Assembly: GCA_016748015.1 (NCBI GenBank)
Contig: JAAOMT010000742.1
Location: 167,543 to 181,683, forward strand
Source: Geosiphon pyriformis
Lineage: Eukaryota; Glomeromycota; Glomeromycetes; Archaeosporales; Geosiphonaceae
DNA length: 14,141 nt
Direction of reading: 5' to 3'
A program made the translations under genes and the position numbers. This document shows, piece after piece, positions 1 through 11,064 of this stretch. Every line of letters starts with the position of its first letter. The stretch's first letter is position 1. The notes beneath the pieces were generated by a model. It ran no database searches. It was given only the letters and a program-made list of their open reading frames with translations, and was not told the DNA's origin.

Positions 1-120
1 ATTTCATTGTTATTTACCGTTGGAGTTTCAGATCAGTCCTGGATTCGAGAATTCATTGACTATGTAATGTTTTATCTTCATTTCTTTCGGTTACTTGGAG
101 ACTCGGTTTGTTACACATGA
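1..120 (+). other. Open reading stretch, possible 3' end of an upstream gene
   Basis: Frame 1 is open from the window edge to a TGA at 118-120 (39 codons). It would give a peptide with a mixed hydrophobic and charged make-up (residues such as VSDQSWIREFIDY). Base composition is like the neighbouring kelch gene and CpG is present. No family is recognised, and 39 open codons can occur by chance. It could be the last exon of a gene that begins before the window, or upstream non-coding DNA of the kelch gene. Confidence 0.2.
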
Positions 121-214
121 TACACTTATCGATACCAATATTTAATGTAAAAATAGCAAAAAATTATTTGTTTTAATAAAATGACCTGGATCGAATCATC
201 TATCAGCGTATGAA

Positions 215-220
215 TATAAA
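215..220 (+). promoter_or_regulatory. TATA-box-like element before the kelch gene
   Basis: TATAAA lies about 62 bases before the ATG at 282. The ATG itself has a favourable context, a run of A including the -3 position. The distance suits a short 5' leader. The motif can occur by chance in AT-rich DNA, so this is a weak call. Confidence 0.3.
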
Positions 221-281
221 ATGACCGAGTTATTGCGAGAATGTCGTCACGCGTGTAAGCAGTTAAACAGTCTTTGAAAAA

Positions 282-2031
282 ATGAATTTTTCATTCTCAC
301 CATTTTTTCTTTGGATAGTTTGCAGTTATTTAATTTTTTTGCGGAACCTCTTAGCTGATGAATTACCTGGTCGCTATGGTCATTCTGCCGTTCTCCTCAA
401 TAATACAATTTACATTATTGGGGGAACAGATGGCAGAAGTTCTTTAAATAGTATTGCCACTATTGAACTTTATAGCAACTTTTCTGTGTACAATCAGTCC
501 AACTTTTTATTTAATAAACCAATTGAGAACTTTTCAGGCGTTTCGTGGGGTACGGCCATTTTAACGCATCTAAAGGACAATTCACCGATAATTTATGTAA
601 TTGGCGATGTGGCAACGGTTTGTGAAGCATTTTTGAAATCTAAGCAACGTTGACTTCTCAATATTTAATCAAGACCTAAATATTCTGGCTTTATTTATCT
701 CTTTTGTTTAGAAAAATCTCACAAAATTACAACTGAATTCTTCCCCTTTATTAGCCGAAACTGTAAATATCAATCCAAACACTGGTGTATCGCCGGATTC
801 TCGTCAAGATTCTTCTGTTGTGTTTATTGACCATGGAACAATTTACATATATGGTGGCGCAAGTTTGACAAAGTTTCCACCATCAAATCCAGTTTCGGAT
901 AATAGGATGTATATCATTAACCTTTACAATCAAAGTCTTTCAATGGTTCCTCCCCAAGAACAGTTCTCAGTTACATTACCTACAAGAGTTGCCTCATCTG
1001 CTACATTAATGCCTGATGGTAAGATTATTTTTCTCGGTGGACGCACTTATGCTGATACTTGGATTGAAATGGACAAGGTTGAGTAAAATGTTGTATTTAT
1101 ATGAAATTAGATTAAACTTATCCACTTTCAGTTTATTGATGAATCTCATGATTTCGTTTTGAAAGATTTGGATATTTGATACAAAAACCAATCTATGGAA
1201 GCAAAGAAATGCCACGTTTGAAGAAAATCGTCCCATTGTTCATCGCGGTTTTCATTCTGCTGTCCTTGGTAAATTAAAATTTTTTCGAAAAGTTTTTGGC
1301 AAATCTTTTTCATTGGACTTCTAATCTCTTGTGGTTTCCATATTTAGCGCCTAACAATAGAGAAATAATTGTTTACGGGGGATACTCAGATTCAGCATTG
1401 CAGAATCTCAATGCTCTTGTTGTCTTAAATACCGATGATTGGGAATGGTCGATTCCAGATGTAACCAACTCCAAAGAATTCACTCCAATACCATTCGGTC
1501 ATTCTGCGACAATCTATGATCATTACATGATTATTGCTTTTGGTATTATTAAATGCTCCCTTTCGTGAAAATTAATTAAACTTTAGAAACTAACAGTTTT
1601 ATTAATTTACAGGTGCTTCCCAGGCTAATAATAATTTCCCAATAACTGACAAAGTCATCTCTATTCTCGACATTGAAAACAATAAATATGAATGGGTTGA
1701 TGATCTGAGGGAACGACCCAGACATCGAGGTCGAAAACGTAAACTCGGTGCTATCCTTGGTGGAACATTTGGCAGTATTGGTGGACTTTTGCTTATCATG
1801 GCTCTCGTTTGGTTATTTATACGTCGCCGAAGGCTAAACAACAATCGAGAACAAATAATAAGCATGAATCCCACAACTCCGGCAAATTCTTCAAATCGAC
1901 GATTGTTTACAACACCAGGGTCTTCAAATCGACCATTGAATACGTCAAGCCAGTTCGTTCCACCAATGACTAACTTGAACCTTTCTGATCTACCACCAGT
2001 TAAGTCTAGAAGACCGTTACAGCAAACCTAA
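282..2031 (+). CDS. Kelch-repeat type I membrane protein, five exons
   Basis: Predicted 472-residue protein. Exons: 282-617, 712-1077, 1166-1268, 1348-1542, 1613-2031. Introns are 70-94 nt with GT/AG ends, and the frame is preserved at every junction. Residues 1-25 form a hydrophobic signal peptide (cleavage probably near Ala25). Five kelch-type motifs follow, each a hydrophobic strand ending in GG or similar: RYGHSAVLLNNTIYIIGG (31-48), then SSVVF..GTIYIYGG, SSATLMPDGKIIFLGG, FHSAVL..REIIVYGG and GHSATIYDHYMIIAFG. A transmembrane helix spans about 378-403, followed by RRRR, so the beta-propeller is extracellular or lumenal and about 70 Ser/Thr/Pro/Asn-rich residues are cytoplasmic. Kelch propellers usually bind protein or carbohydrate partners; the ligand here is unknown. 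Intron 2 is the least certain: the acceptor at 1165 is chosen because it restores a kelch-like strand (IWIFDTKTNLW), while the better-looking acceptor at 1131 leads to a stop. Confidence 0.85.
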
Positions 2032-4837
2032 AGGTGTGCCAATTGGTTGTGAAATCATGGGATAAAGTCCATACAATTTTTGGATTCTGAACAAATTAGC
2101 TCTTTATTGTGTAAATTATTCCAAATTTATAATATAAAATCGAAATAATCCAATTAAATTTCATAAATTGATAGAAAAAAAAATAGTCAGATTAAAAAAT
2201 TCTACAAGATGACCAGAATTTAACGAAACTTATTTTAAAAAAATTGCTTTGTGTGATTTAAAGTTTTTTTACTTGCATAATGCAAAGTAGAAAATGTTAC
2301 CAACCGCAAATTGCCTTAAAAACCAAAGGCAAAGAGCCATGACTCTCAAACCTAAAAAATCTCAGTTCATAGTCATTCCTTTCCAATGCTTTGTATTTTA
2401 AATGTGTAAGCAAATTATTAATTTACAGGTCGAATAAATTTCTCAACAGATAAATTTTTTTATTAAGTGAGACATAGTCAGAAAAAAATGAAGCTTTGAG
2501 CCAAAATTTTGTTTGAATACAATAAGTATTTGATCTTAACTTCATTCAGGCTCATTATTTGCTTAAATATGCTTTAAGAAGTGGAATAGGCTTTGGGGGT
2601 GCTCGGAAACTTGATTAGTGAACTTTTCAAATCACCAAGGTTAAAATAAGAGGTAATATTTTCCATAAATAATTTTTTAATTTTCTCAGTTTGAATATTT
2701 AGAGTGTCCAAAAAAACGCCACATATTTAAAAATTAGAAAAAAATACAAAGTTTTTTGTACTTATCTAAATTTTTATCCAATTACATGGAAGTCTTTTGT
2801 AATGTGCATGTATCAAACGAAAGCTACTGCTGGTTTTTAAAGATCAATTTTGGAAATTTCTCTTGTTTAAAAAAAAATTACTTTATAATTTTACTTTTCA
2901 ATATAAAAATTTTTAAATGGGAAAACCACCAGTGATAAGTTTGTAATTTTATATGAAAAAAATTGGTTGAAATCCAAAATATGCATTTTAACAAAAATTG
3001 ATTATAGTTTAAATAATTTTATTCAAATTTATGTATTCAAATACTTAATACATAAATTTATTCAATTATCTTAATAAAACATTGAAATTTTTTTTAATAC
3101 TTATGATCCAATTGTTGTTAAACGTAAATTAAACCTAAATTTATTATATTGTGAATTATTGTGTTTTAAAAATGGTTTAGTATATGAGGTGCAATATTAA
3201 AAAAAAATTTATTCTTGGAATTATTTATTAGTCTTATTTTAGTATTTAAAAGTTCTTCCACTGATTTGAAGCAACAAAAAAATTAATAATACTCTTATTA
3301 TTTTTGACTTTTTAAGTTGAACAAAATAATTTTTCTGTTAATCACAATTTCAAAAAAAAAAATTATTCTGTTAATCAAATTTAAAAAAAGTAAAAATTTC
3401 AAACTTATTAATGTATTATTAAGTTCTCTTAATTTAAAAATTTAAAAGTATCAATTTACGACATTCTAATATAATTTTATATTAGATGATAATTTACCAA
3501 CAATTATATTTATATGCAATTATTTTAAAACAAAAACTTTTAGTTTTATCAAAATCAATTACTATTATTAATCTTGTCTATTTTTGATCTTGTTTTTTAA
3601 TTCTAATTCTTTTAATTTACTTTGTGATAAAATATTTCAATTTTTATTTGGATACATTAATGTTATCTTTTTATTAATAGTTTTCAAATAAAAAAAAATA
3701 TTATTTCATCAACCTTGGGAACTTGACACATTTTAACAATTAATCTAGAACTTGTAATATTAAATTTTTTCCCTTGAATTTATTATGTTTAATATTTCAT
3801 CCATTTTTTCGAAACTTTAATAACTATTAATTGGAACTAAATTGTAGCTTTAAGCTTCAAAATTTGGTTAGAATTCTAGTTCATTTTGGCTTAAGGTTTT
3901 ATAGAAGAATTAGCCAAGAATATTTTTAATAGATAAAAAATTTATTGACTTTTCTTTGTAATATATATTTTGAGAATTTCATCTCTATTAAAAGCTAAAA
4001 ATAGGATTTTTGAAAAGGCATAGGCAAGCTAACCGTTTTGTTGCACGTTTTTTAATTCCTGGCTATCTAAAGAAAATTAGTAAGCAATAAGATCACCTTA
4101 CCGATTTTCTATTTATTTTATTTTTTAATTTTAAAACTCCTAATTCTCCTTTCTTGTGGGACCCTTTTTAAATAGAAAGACAAAGGGTTGTGACCGATGA
4201 AGAAATTTTTGATTCTATCAAAAGCTATTTTTATTTCATAAATAAAATCCAAATAAATTTGGTCATAATCATAATTAATTAGAAGTTTAATAAGATAATA
4301 TTATTCATTTGGTGGTTGGGGTGTCAAATGTAGCAATCTCGCTTATCCAGAAAATTTCATAATAGTCGTACTAATTTTAAGATATCGCTAATAGAATTTC
4401 CGCTATAATTGTTTTGCATGAATCATTGATATAAGTCACATTTTGGAAGATAATTCAGAATTATCCGAAATAATTTATTATTTGTTAATATATGTATCTA
4501 TTTTAATGCGATCAATTTGAAACGAGTAGCTATTTGAAACTTTACAATTTCAGAAGTTTTATCATGAATAAACTTTTGGATGTTTTCTTTGTCAGGCACG
4601 ACAATAAAATTGCCAAGTGATATCATAATAAAAGCAATTAAGATCGTTATAGAATATTATTTTGTTCTTTTTAGTAATAATAGAGATTTGATTTCAAACA
4701 GTTAATTAAATTCAAGTTTTATGAGGTTGAAGAGGCTAATGAATAATACATAAATACCTCATTAAATTACATCAAACAATGTCATTTGAAGCAAAATTTC
4801 AATTTTAACTGTCCTGATTTTTTGTCATTCACTTAAT
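2032..4837. other. Intergenic AT-rich DNA, no gene seen
   Basis: About 2.8 kb between the kelch gene and the orphan ORF. No long open frame exists on either strand, and I see no tRNA or other structured RNA. It probably contains the kelch 3' UTR (no canonical AATAAA close to the stop) and the promoter of the ORF at 4838. Runs of A and T are frequent. A short transposon-end-like sequence lies at 2702-2722 (see findings). CpG is rarer than in the coding DNA. Confidence 0.6.
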
Positions 4838-5443
4838 ATGCAATTAATAAATATTAAGACTACCAAAACTTCGTCTTCCGAATTCCATCCAAAGTCCCGA
4901 TCACATCTACAAAATATGACCTTTCAGCCAACAGTGCACCCTTTGGAACCACTTCTGCAATCTCTATTTCGCCTTCAACAAGTTCTTGTTGAACAACAAT
5001 TACCCGAAATTTTGGAAGCATATATTCGCTCATTTTTAAGCCAGTGTGATTTTGCTGGAGTGGCAGGATGGAAACCAAATCAATTTGATACACATTTAGA
5101 TAATTTGACTCGCTATATCCAATTCCAGCGATTCATTGTAATCAAGCTATATGAGGTGAGATTTAGCCAAGTTGATAAAAAAATTCATTTTAATGATAGT
5201 AGGAAAGAAAAACGAAAAATATCGATAAAAAAATCCAAAGAGATTAGTGCTAAAGCTTTAATTTCAAATAATGAAGAGATAAGTTCACAAAAAATGTGGT
5301 CAATAATTGATTCCAAGCCTAATTTCAGGCCAGTTAGCATGGTTTTTGCCGAAAATAATTCAGCGACAAGTCCAGAAAATTCAGAAACTCTTGGAGAATT
5401 GTTAAATGATTGGAGGGTTTGGTCAAAACATTTAGGTGTTTAA
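4838..5443 (+). CDS. Hypothetical protein, 201 residues, single exon
   Basis: I do not recognise the family. The ATG at 4838 gives 201 residues; a second ATG at 4916 (Met27, after a polar Ser/Lys-rich leader) is an equally good start and would give 175. Residues about 30-108 look helical and well composed for a folded domain, with Leu-rich amphipathic stretches (PLEPLLQSLFRLQQVLVEQQ, then ILEAYIRSFLSQCDF). Residues about 110-140 are strongly basic (DSRKEKRKISIKKSK), which could be a linker or a nuclear targeting signal. The C-terminus is acidic and ends in Trp-containing sequence. There is no signal peptide or transmembrane segment. GTGAGA at 5156 resembles a splice donor, but the obvious acceptor at 5328 would put a stop in frame, and the frame stays open without splicing, so an intronless gene is preferred. 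Codon use is ordinary and CpG is present. Confidence 0.55.
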   Translation: MQLINIKTTKTSSSEFHPKSRSHLQNMTFQPTVHPLEPLLQSLFRLQQVLVEQQLPEILEAYIRSFLSQCDFAGVAGWKPNQFDTHLDNLTRYIQFQRFIVIKLYEVRFSQVDKKIHFNDSRKEKRKISIKKSKEISAKALISNNEEISSQKMWSIIDSKPNFRPVSMVFAENNSATSPENSETLGELLNDWRVWSKHLGV

Positions 5444-7385
5444 TTGTCTTCAAAAATTTATTGAACATTTGAAAAACAAAGGTTCATATAAAAAACTTCT
5501 GTCTTGTTATCCCCTAAAAAGAAAAGAATCTTAAAATCGGCTCTATGTAAATTTTAACTGAATATTGAATAACCACTTTATTGTTACATAGAAAATTAAT
5601 AATAGTCAATGAGATATAATACTGTATTTATATATTAAAAATTGGGATCTGCTTAAACCAAATTCTTTCCTATAAAAAAAAGTTGTTTGTTATACTCAAA
5701 ATGTCTACTTCAGTTTCAAAAAAAATTATTTTTGCTTTTAAAACTAAAGACAGATTCTTCATCTTCCATAAAGGATATTAGTTAAGGCACTCACTTTATA
5801 TCGAAAAAAACTGAAATTACCACAAATTATATTTGGTACTATTATTATTAAGGCTAAATAAGCAAAGTTTTCTAGACAATTCTCATCTACTTGGTGATAT
5901 CCTAAAAGCTTGGTACATGTCATCACTATTAAAGCTAAAAAAAAAAGCCTCTTTGAAGAAGCCTGAATGATTTGGAATCATATTATTTATTGTCTAATTC
6001 TCGGAATTCATAAAGAATTATAATAAAAATAAAAAAATATTAACATAAATATATAATAATATATATAATAATTTTATTATAATTTTTTTTAATTCATTAA
6101 ATATTTTCAAGTTTATAAATTATTAATATACATATATATTTTTAATTAAAAAAAAATTGATATTAAATTTTAACTTCATAATAATAGTAATTATATAGTT
6201 ATTAACTCTTTAATGCTTATAATGTGCGGGAAATACGGTATAACTATATATTATATTAACTAGATAAAGAAATTATGTTAGTTCTTATAAAACAATCTTT
6301 TTTTAAGAATTAAAATTACTTGTTTATATATATAGTTAAAATCATACTAAAGTTATGATTTTTTGAATTTATACAATTTTGCTTTTTTGAATTTTCATAA
6401 TTAATTTAAGTTGCGAAATTGTAAAATTTATAAAACTACGATAATAAGTATAAAAATTATTTACATAAATTGTAATTATATATTTTTAAATTATAAATTA
6501 TAAATTTATTTATATTTTTATTCTTTTAAATTATTTAATTGAATAAATATGGTTGTATGTAAAAAAAATGATAGACGTAATTTCTTATTTATTTTTAGCT
6601 ATTTACTTATAATAAATATTTTATAAAAATACATTATATATAGTATACTTTTAAGAATAAAATTTAAATTATATTAAATTAAATTATTTGATATAAAAAT
6701 ATATAACAAATTATGATTAATTAACTTATTTACATTTAATATTTTGACTACTTTTATTAATAAAACTTATAAATAATCAAAAATATATTTAAAAAAAAAC
6801 TCCAAAAAAAAAAGGTAATCTTAATTAAAATAGTAAAATTATGCTAATTAATCCTATTCTATAGTTCAAGCTTCTAAATAAAATTATTATTTGGACATAA
6901 AAAAATAAGAGAAAAATCAAAAATAGAAAAAAAAATATTTTTACATTAATATTAAACAAAACTGATAATAAAATTTCAGGAGTTTTAGTCTCATTCAGAT
7001 GAAAACAACAATGACAATGAAAACATAATTAACCTTCTTGAGCCTTATTTTTAGTTTGTGTTTATAATTTTAAAGTTAGATTTATTCTAAACTATAGAAC
7101 ATTTGCCTTTGTTAGAATATTTTAATTTATAGCTTTTTTAGTGAAAATTTAGTTCAACAAATAATATGAAATTCATATAGAAAAATTTATTTATTTTATA
7201 TATGGTGCAAACTTTTATAATCATTAAAAATGTAGATTAGTCCGAAATTTTAAATGATGATTTTCACGTGTTTTTATTTATATAATTATATTTTATTGGT
7301 TAATATACATGTGTTTTTAATATATTATTTATAATAAAAAATGAAATTTTATTAAATTTTATATAATATAAAACCAAATACAATA
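5444..7385. other. Very AT-rich gap, no intact gene
   Basis: Composition changes near 5,900-6,000. Before that the DNA resembles the first intergenic region; after it G+C falls to only a few bases per 60-base line in places (6061-6180, 6661-6720). No convincing gene is seen. A short acidic open segment follows a TTTCAG at about 6975-6981 (Asp/Glu/Asn-rich, ending at a TAG near 7050) and could be a decayed exon, but it is too short to identify. A small G+C-richer island (GTGCGGGAAATACGGTA) sits near 6225-6240. Confidence 0.5.
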
Positions 7386-9525
7386 TTACAAAGTTTGAAT
7401 ATTATTTAATTTGTCTAATTCTTTAAGAATATTATCTGGAATTTTTCTATGAGATTTTTTTATAACATATTTTACTAATTTTCTACTAAGATTTTTTCTA
7501 TAAAGATTCATATAACACCAACATTTTTTTAAAAATTGTCTAAAAGTTATTAAAGATACTGATTCAAGACTTTCAGGCACTGTTCTTTGTAATTCTTTCC
7601 ATGAATAATTGCATTTGTTATATGCAATTCTTTTAGCAGCTCTCCAATTTCTTTCAATAAAATTTAATTTGCAATAAAATTTTGGAAAAAAATGCACTTA
7701 TGTCCTATACTTTTGATTAATTCTTCAATAGTATTTTTTTGAGCAAGAAAATTAGATTCTAAAGATATTACTTAACATGCACAACAAAAAACTTTTAAAG
7801 AATCTTTGATTTTTTCTTTGTATTTTTAGCATTCTAATATTAATCTTTTTAATGGCTATTTTTTTCATTTTATTAATACTTGTTTAATTCTTTTAGGCAA
7901 TCTTTAAATTTTTTCATCTGAATATGTTTCTGGAAAGATTATCAATTGTAATTAATTATTTAATCTAAAAGAAGTATTTTGCATTAATGATTGTTTTCTA
8001 CCTAGACTTAAATTTATTTTGCTTGCAATTAAAGCATCTTTATTAAATACTGTATAATTAGAGTTATTATTAAAAGCAAATATGACTGTATAATCTAGAT
8101 ATAATTTCTCAAAAATTGGAATTGCTTTACATCTAATTTGTTTAAAAAGATGGGCTGCTGTCCAATAACCATTTTAATTTACACCAAATTACAAATAGCA
8201 TTGTGCCTTTTTTTGGTATATTAAAATAGTTTTTTATATTATTTAGTTGTAAATGTAAATGTCTATTAATTTTAGTTAGAAATTCATTAATTGTAATTGA
8301 TCTTTTATTTTCATTTTTTCTTAGTAGCAAATTTCTATGCTCAGCTTATATATCACACTTGCCATTATTTAAATAAAAAATGCTATTTATTATGGATTAC
8401 AAAAACTCTTTTTTTCTCTTTATTAAGTAAGTTAGGACGTATTTGATTTATAAATTTATTTTTAAACTTTGACATATACTTTTTATGCTCATATATTTTT
8501 TCTAAAATTTTTTTTCGAAATTACAAGATGTTATTTTTTTCATGTTTATTATAATATAAGTCTTAATGATATTGTTAGAACAAATAATCAAGAATTTTGA
8601 GCTATCTTACTGCAGTTATAAGACTAATAGTTTTTTTTCATTATTTCAATATTAAGAAACAATTCATGTTGAATAAATTTTTTAAATGTGACTGAAGTGG
8701 TATTAAAGTTTTGGTTTTTAATCCAAATATAATATTTTTTCACAATGTTTTTATTATTAATTATTCTAATTGTTTTTTGGTGTTTTTTACATTTTAATAT
8801 TGAAAGCTTATTATTAAGCAATTAATACTTTGCTAAATAGCAAATTTTTTGTGCTTTTCATATATTATTATTAATAAAAATTTTCTGGCCAATTTTCAAA
8901 TTGGCATTAATTCTTTTATGTTTATTATTATTATTTAATAAGGTAAGATATTCAAAAATAGCTTTTTTTTTATTATATTTGAAGACAGTTAATTAAGCAT
9001 GTTGTTTTTCTAAATGTTTTTTTGACTTTTGCCTTTTTTTTATTTAACTAGCATATAGATCAATCTTACTTTCTGAATTGCTTGAAGATTTATTAGATTT
9101 GAACTATTGTAAGCCTGTAGTTTAAATATTATTAATATTAAAAAAAGTGGTAATTTTTTTTTGTTTTGGCTGCTATTTTGGTAAATAAACTATTTGGTTT
9201 ATATTTATCATAATAAATTAACTTTGGTATTTTTTTGTTATATAAAAGTTTTGCTTTTTTTTCTAGATAATTGTTGTTTTTTATATTAAATTGAGTTTTT
9301 TTAATTTTGTATTTATTCTAATTACAGCTTTTATATTTTTTGTATTATTCTATCTACTGTTATTATTATTACTTTATTCTCTATTATTAATATTTAATCT
9401 GTTAAATTTGTTTACTTCAATATCATAATTATTTATTGAAGTGGTATAATATGTTATTTTATATAATTTTTTTGCATTTTTAACTTGATTTTTAGCTTTT
9501 TTTTTTCTTTAAAATAAAATGGCAT
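7386..9525 (-). pseudogene. Decayed DDE-superfamily transposase
   Basis: Coding similarity runs on the minus strand from a probable ATG at 9523-9525 to a TAA at 7386-7388, through several frames. It resembles the DDE-endonuclease transposases that are abundant in Glomeromycotina and Basidiomycota (family recognised from memory). Recognisable parts in order: an Asn/Lys-rich N-terminus; a helical region with SVTFKKFIQHELF (8624-8821); RKKILEKIYEHKKYMSKF; VFVIHNK at about 8386-8406, where the family has HDE; EFLTKINRHLHLQLNN (8142-8330); FAFNNNSN (about 8057-8080), where the family has FDN; VFCCAC (about 7775-7795); and FPKFYCKLNFIERNW (7386-7697), which keeps the Glu at 7653-7655. Many in-frame stops and at least three homopolymer frameshifts (for example the A run at about 7686) make it nonfunctional. 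Both proposed catalytic Asp codons now read Asn. No clear terminal inverted repeats were found, so element limits are unknown. Confidence 0.8.
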
Positions 9526-9939
9526 TTTTTTATATAATATAATATTAATTTAATGTCTAATTAGTGCTTGGACAGAATTAAAAAATTTGAATCATGTAAT
9601 ATTGTATAACAAAATTGTATCACAATGGAAATAGTGTTTTTAACTTAGATATATATCTATTTTTTAAATCTTTTTGGTTCCAATTTAAATTTTAATTTCT
9701 GTTTTGTAATTCTGAATAAAAAGCAATCAAAGAAAGCTTTTTTAGCATTAATCAAAGAAAATTTTTTATTGGAATTGGAAAGATTATCTGAACCGAAAAT
9801 TCAGATGACATTAATAAATATAGTTATTACAAAAACCTCTTTGACTTATAACAAAGAATTTGGGCAAAAAAATCTAATATTAACAATTAAACAACTAATT
9901 TAAAACAAACCCAATTTTTAAATTGAAGCCAATTCTTCA

Positions 9940-10370
9940 GAGTTAATAAAAAATTTATTGCAAATAATTGTTAATTAAAAAGATAATAAATAAGAATATT
10001 TAAAATAAATTTCAATTTTAGTATTACAGTCTAATTGTGATCTCTTATTTTTATATTTAGTAATTGATAATATGCCAAATTATTTATGAATTTATTATTC
10101 AAAGAAGAATATCCAAAATATTATGATGTAATCAAAGAGCCAAAATCTTTAAACATAATCAAAATTGGTATTATGCACTACTTTTCTATCAGTCACTTAA
10201 TACTTGACATATGTTTTCTATATTACATTAATAAAAAATTCGAAAAAAATATTATTTATTTATGAATTTAATTAGGATTTACAATTGATTTTAAAAATGC
10301 TATGTATTTTAATAATAATACATGCAATTTTAAAGATACTAAATCTTATAAGTAAAAAGTTTATTAGATT
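9940..10370 (+). other. Decayed bromodomain
   Basis: The first helix reads LLQIIVN (about 9952-9972), then a stop and KDN; after a 71-nt inferred intron, AKLFMNLLFKEEYPKYYDVI (10074-10133) and KEPKSLNIIK follow. This matches the bromodomain ZA loop pattern E-Y-P-x-Y-Y-x-x-I-K-x-P-x-x-L-x-x-I. Further on, DFKNAMYFNNNTCNFKDTK (10287-10343) matches the helix B/loop BC pattern with the conserved Asn-Ala-Met and the acetyl-lysine-binding Asn region. A second intron probably lies between 10168 and about 10230, with unresolved ends. Stops at 10065, 10068, 10353 and 10365 interrupt the frame. The family match is from memory of the motif, not a search. Confidence 0.7.
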
Positions 10371-11064
10371 TTTACAAAAAAATTTGGGTTTTATTTATTT
10401 GAATTAATACATTTCATATATTTTTTGCATTAAAACAAACTCATTAAAAAATATACAACATTAACAAAAAAGAGCTATTCAAGATTATAGGCTTTAAGAC
10501 AACTTTAGTTTTTTTAATTGAGATAAAGCCAAAGATTATTCAATTCCAACCTAATTTTCTTAAATTAACACTAACTGATATAAGTTTTTTGATTATTGTT
10601 ATAAGTTATTATATATTATATTCTAATAAGTTGTTAAAATATTCAACAATTAAAATTTTTTTTACAGCTTAAAAAATCAATTCTAAAATTAGATTATGAT
10701 TTAATCAAATATATGATAAGTATTTTAGTCATTATATTTTTTTTTGGTATAATTTATCATTTAAATATTAAATTTAACTGAAAACTTTTATTACAAAAAA
10801 TTTCATATATCTTTTAAATCCAAGTAATTTTTTGAAATACAATATTATAGTCATTAAAAAGTTATTTGTGAATTCAAAATAAGTATTTATATTATAATAA
10901 AAATAATTCTGGTCAAAATTTTCAAAGTTGTTTACTGTTTTTTATCTTTTATAGATTGCAAAAATAATTTACAGATTTTTTTCAGATCTGATTAAATTAG
11001 TTTTTAATCATAAATATTACTCTTATATTTTATATTTTTAAGCTTTTAATTATTTTTTTTACCA

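Noticed and set aside
620-653. Reading exon 1 of the kelch gene through to its TGA
   Set aside because: A donor GTTTGT at 618 and an acceptor at 711 join the exon to kelch sequence in phase 0, so the extra residues are intron.
1006-1236. 76-codon minus-strand ORF
   Set aside because: It overlaps exons 2 and 3 of the kelch gene in antisense and has no recognisable features; a shadow.
1296-1347. ATG-like start within the frame that leads to kelch exon 4
   Set aside because: The upstream part lies in intron 3; splicing from 1268 to 1348 joins kelch sequence in frame.
1602-1874. 90-codon minus-strand ORF
   Set aside because: Antisense to exon 5, the best supported exon of the kelch gene; Arg/Ser-rich composition is a mirror of that exon.
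4860-5093. 77-codon minus-strand ORF
   Set aside because: Antisense to the 4838 ORF, shorter, and no family recognised; the plus-strand frame is longer. It stays an outside possibility.
5156-5328. Intron in the 4838 ORF from GTGAGA to TTTCAG
   Set aside because: Splicing gives an in-frame TAG two codons later, while the unspliced frame is open to 5443.
7386-7697. Stand-alone small gene of 103 codons
   Set aside because: It is the C-terminal part of the minus-strand transposase; matching sequence continues upstream in another frame.
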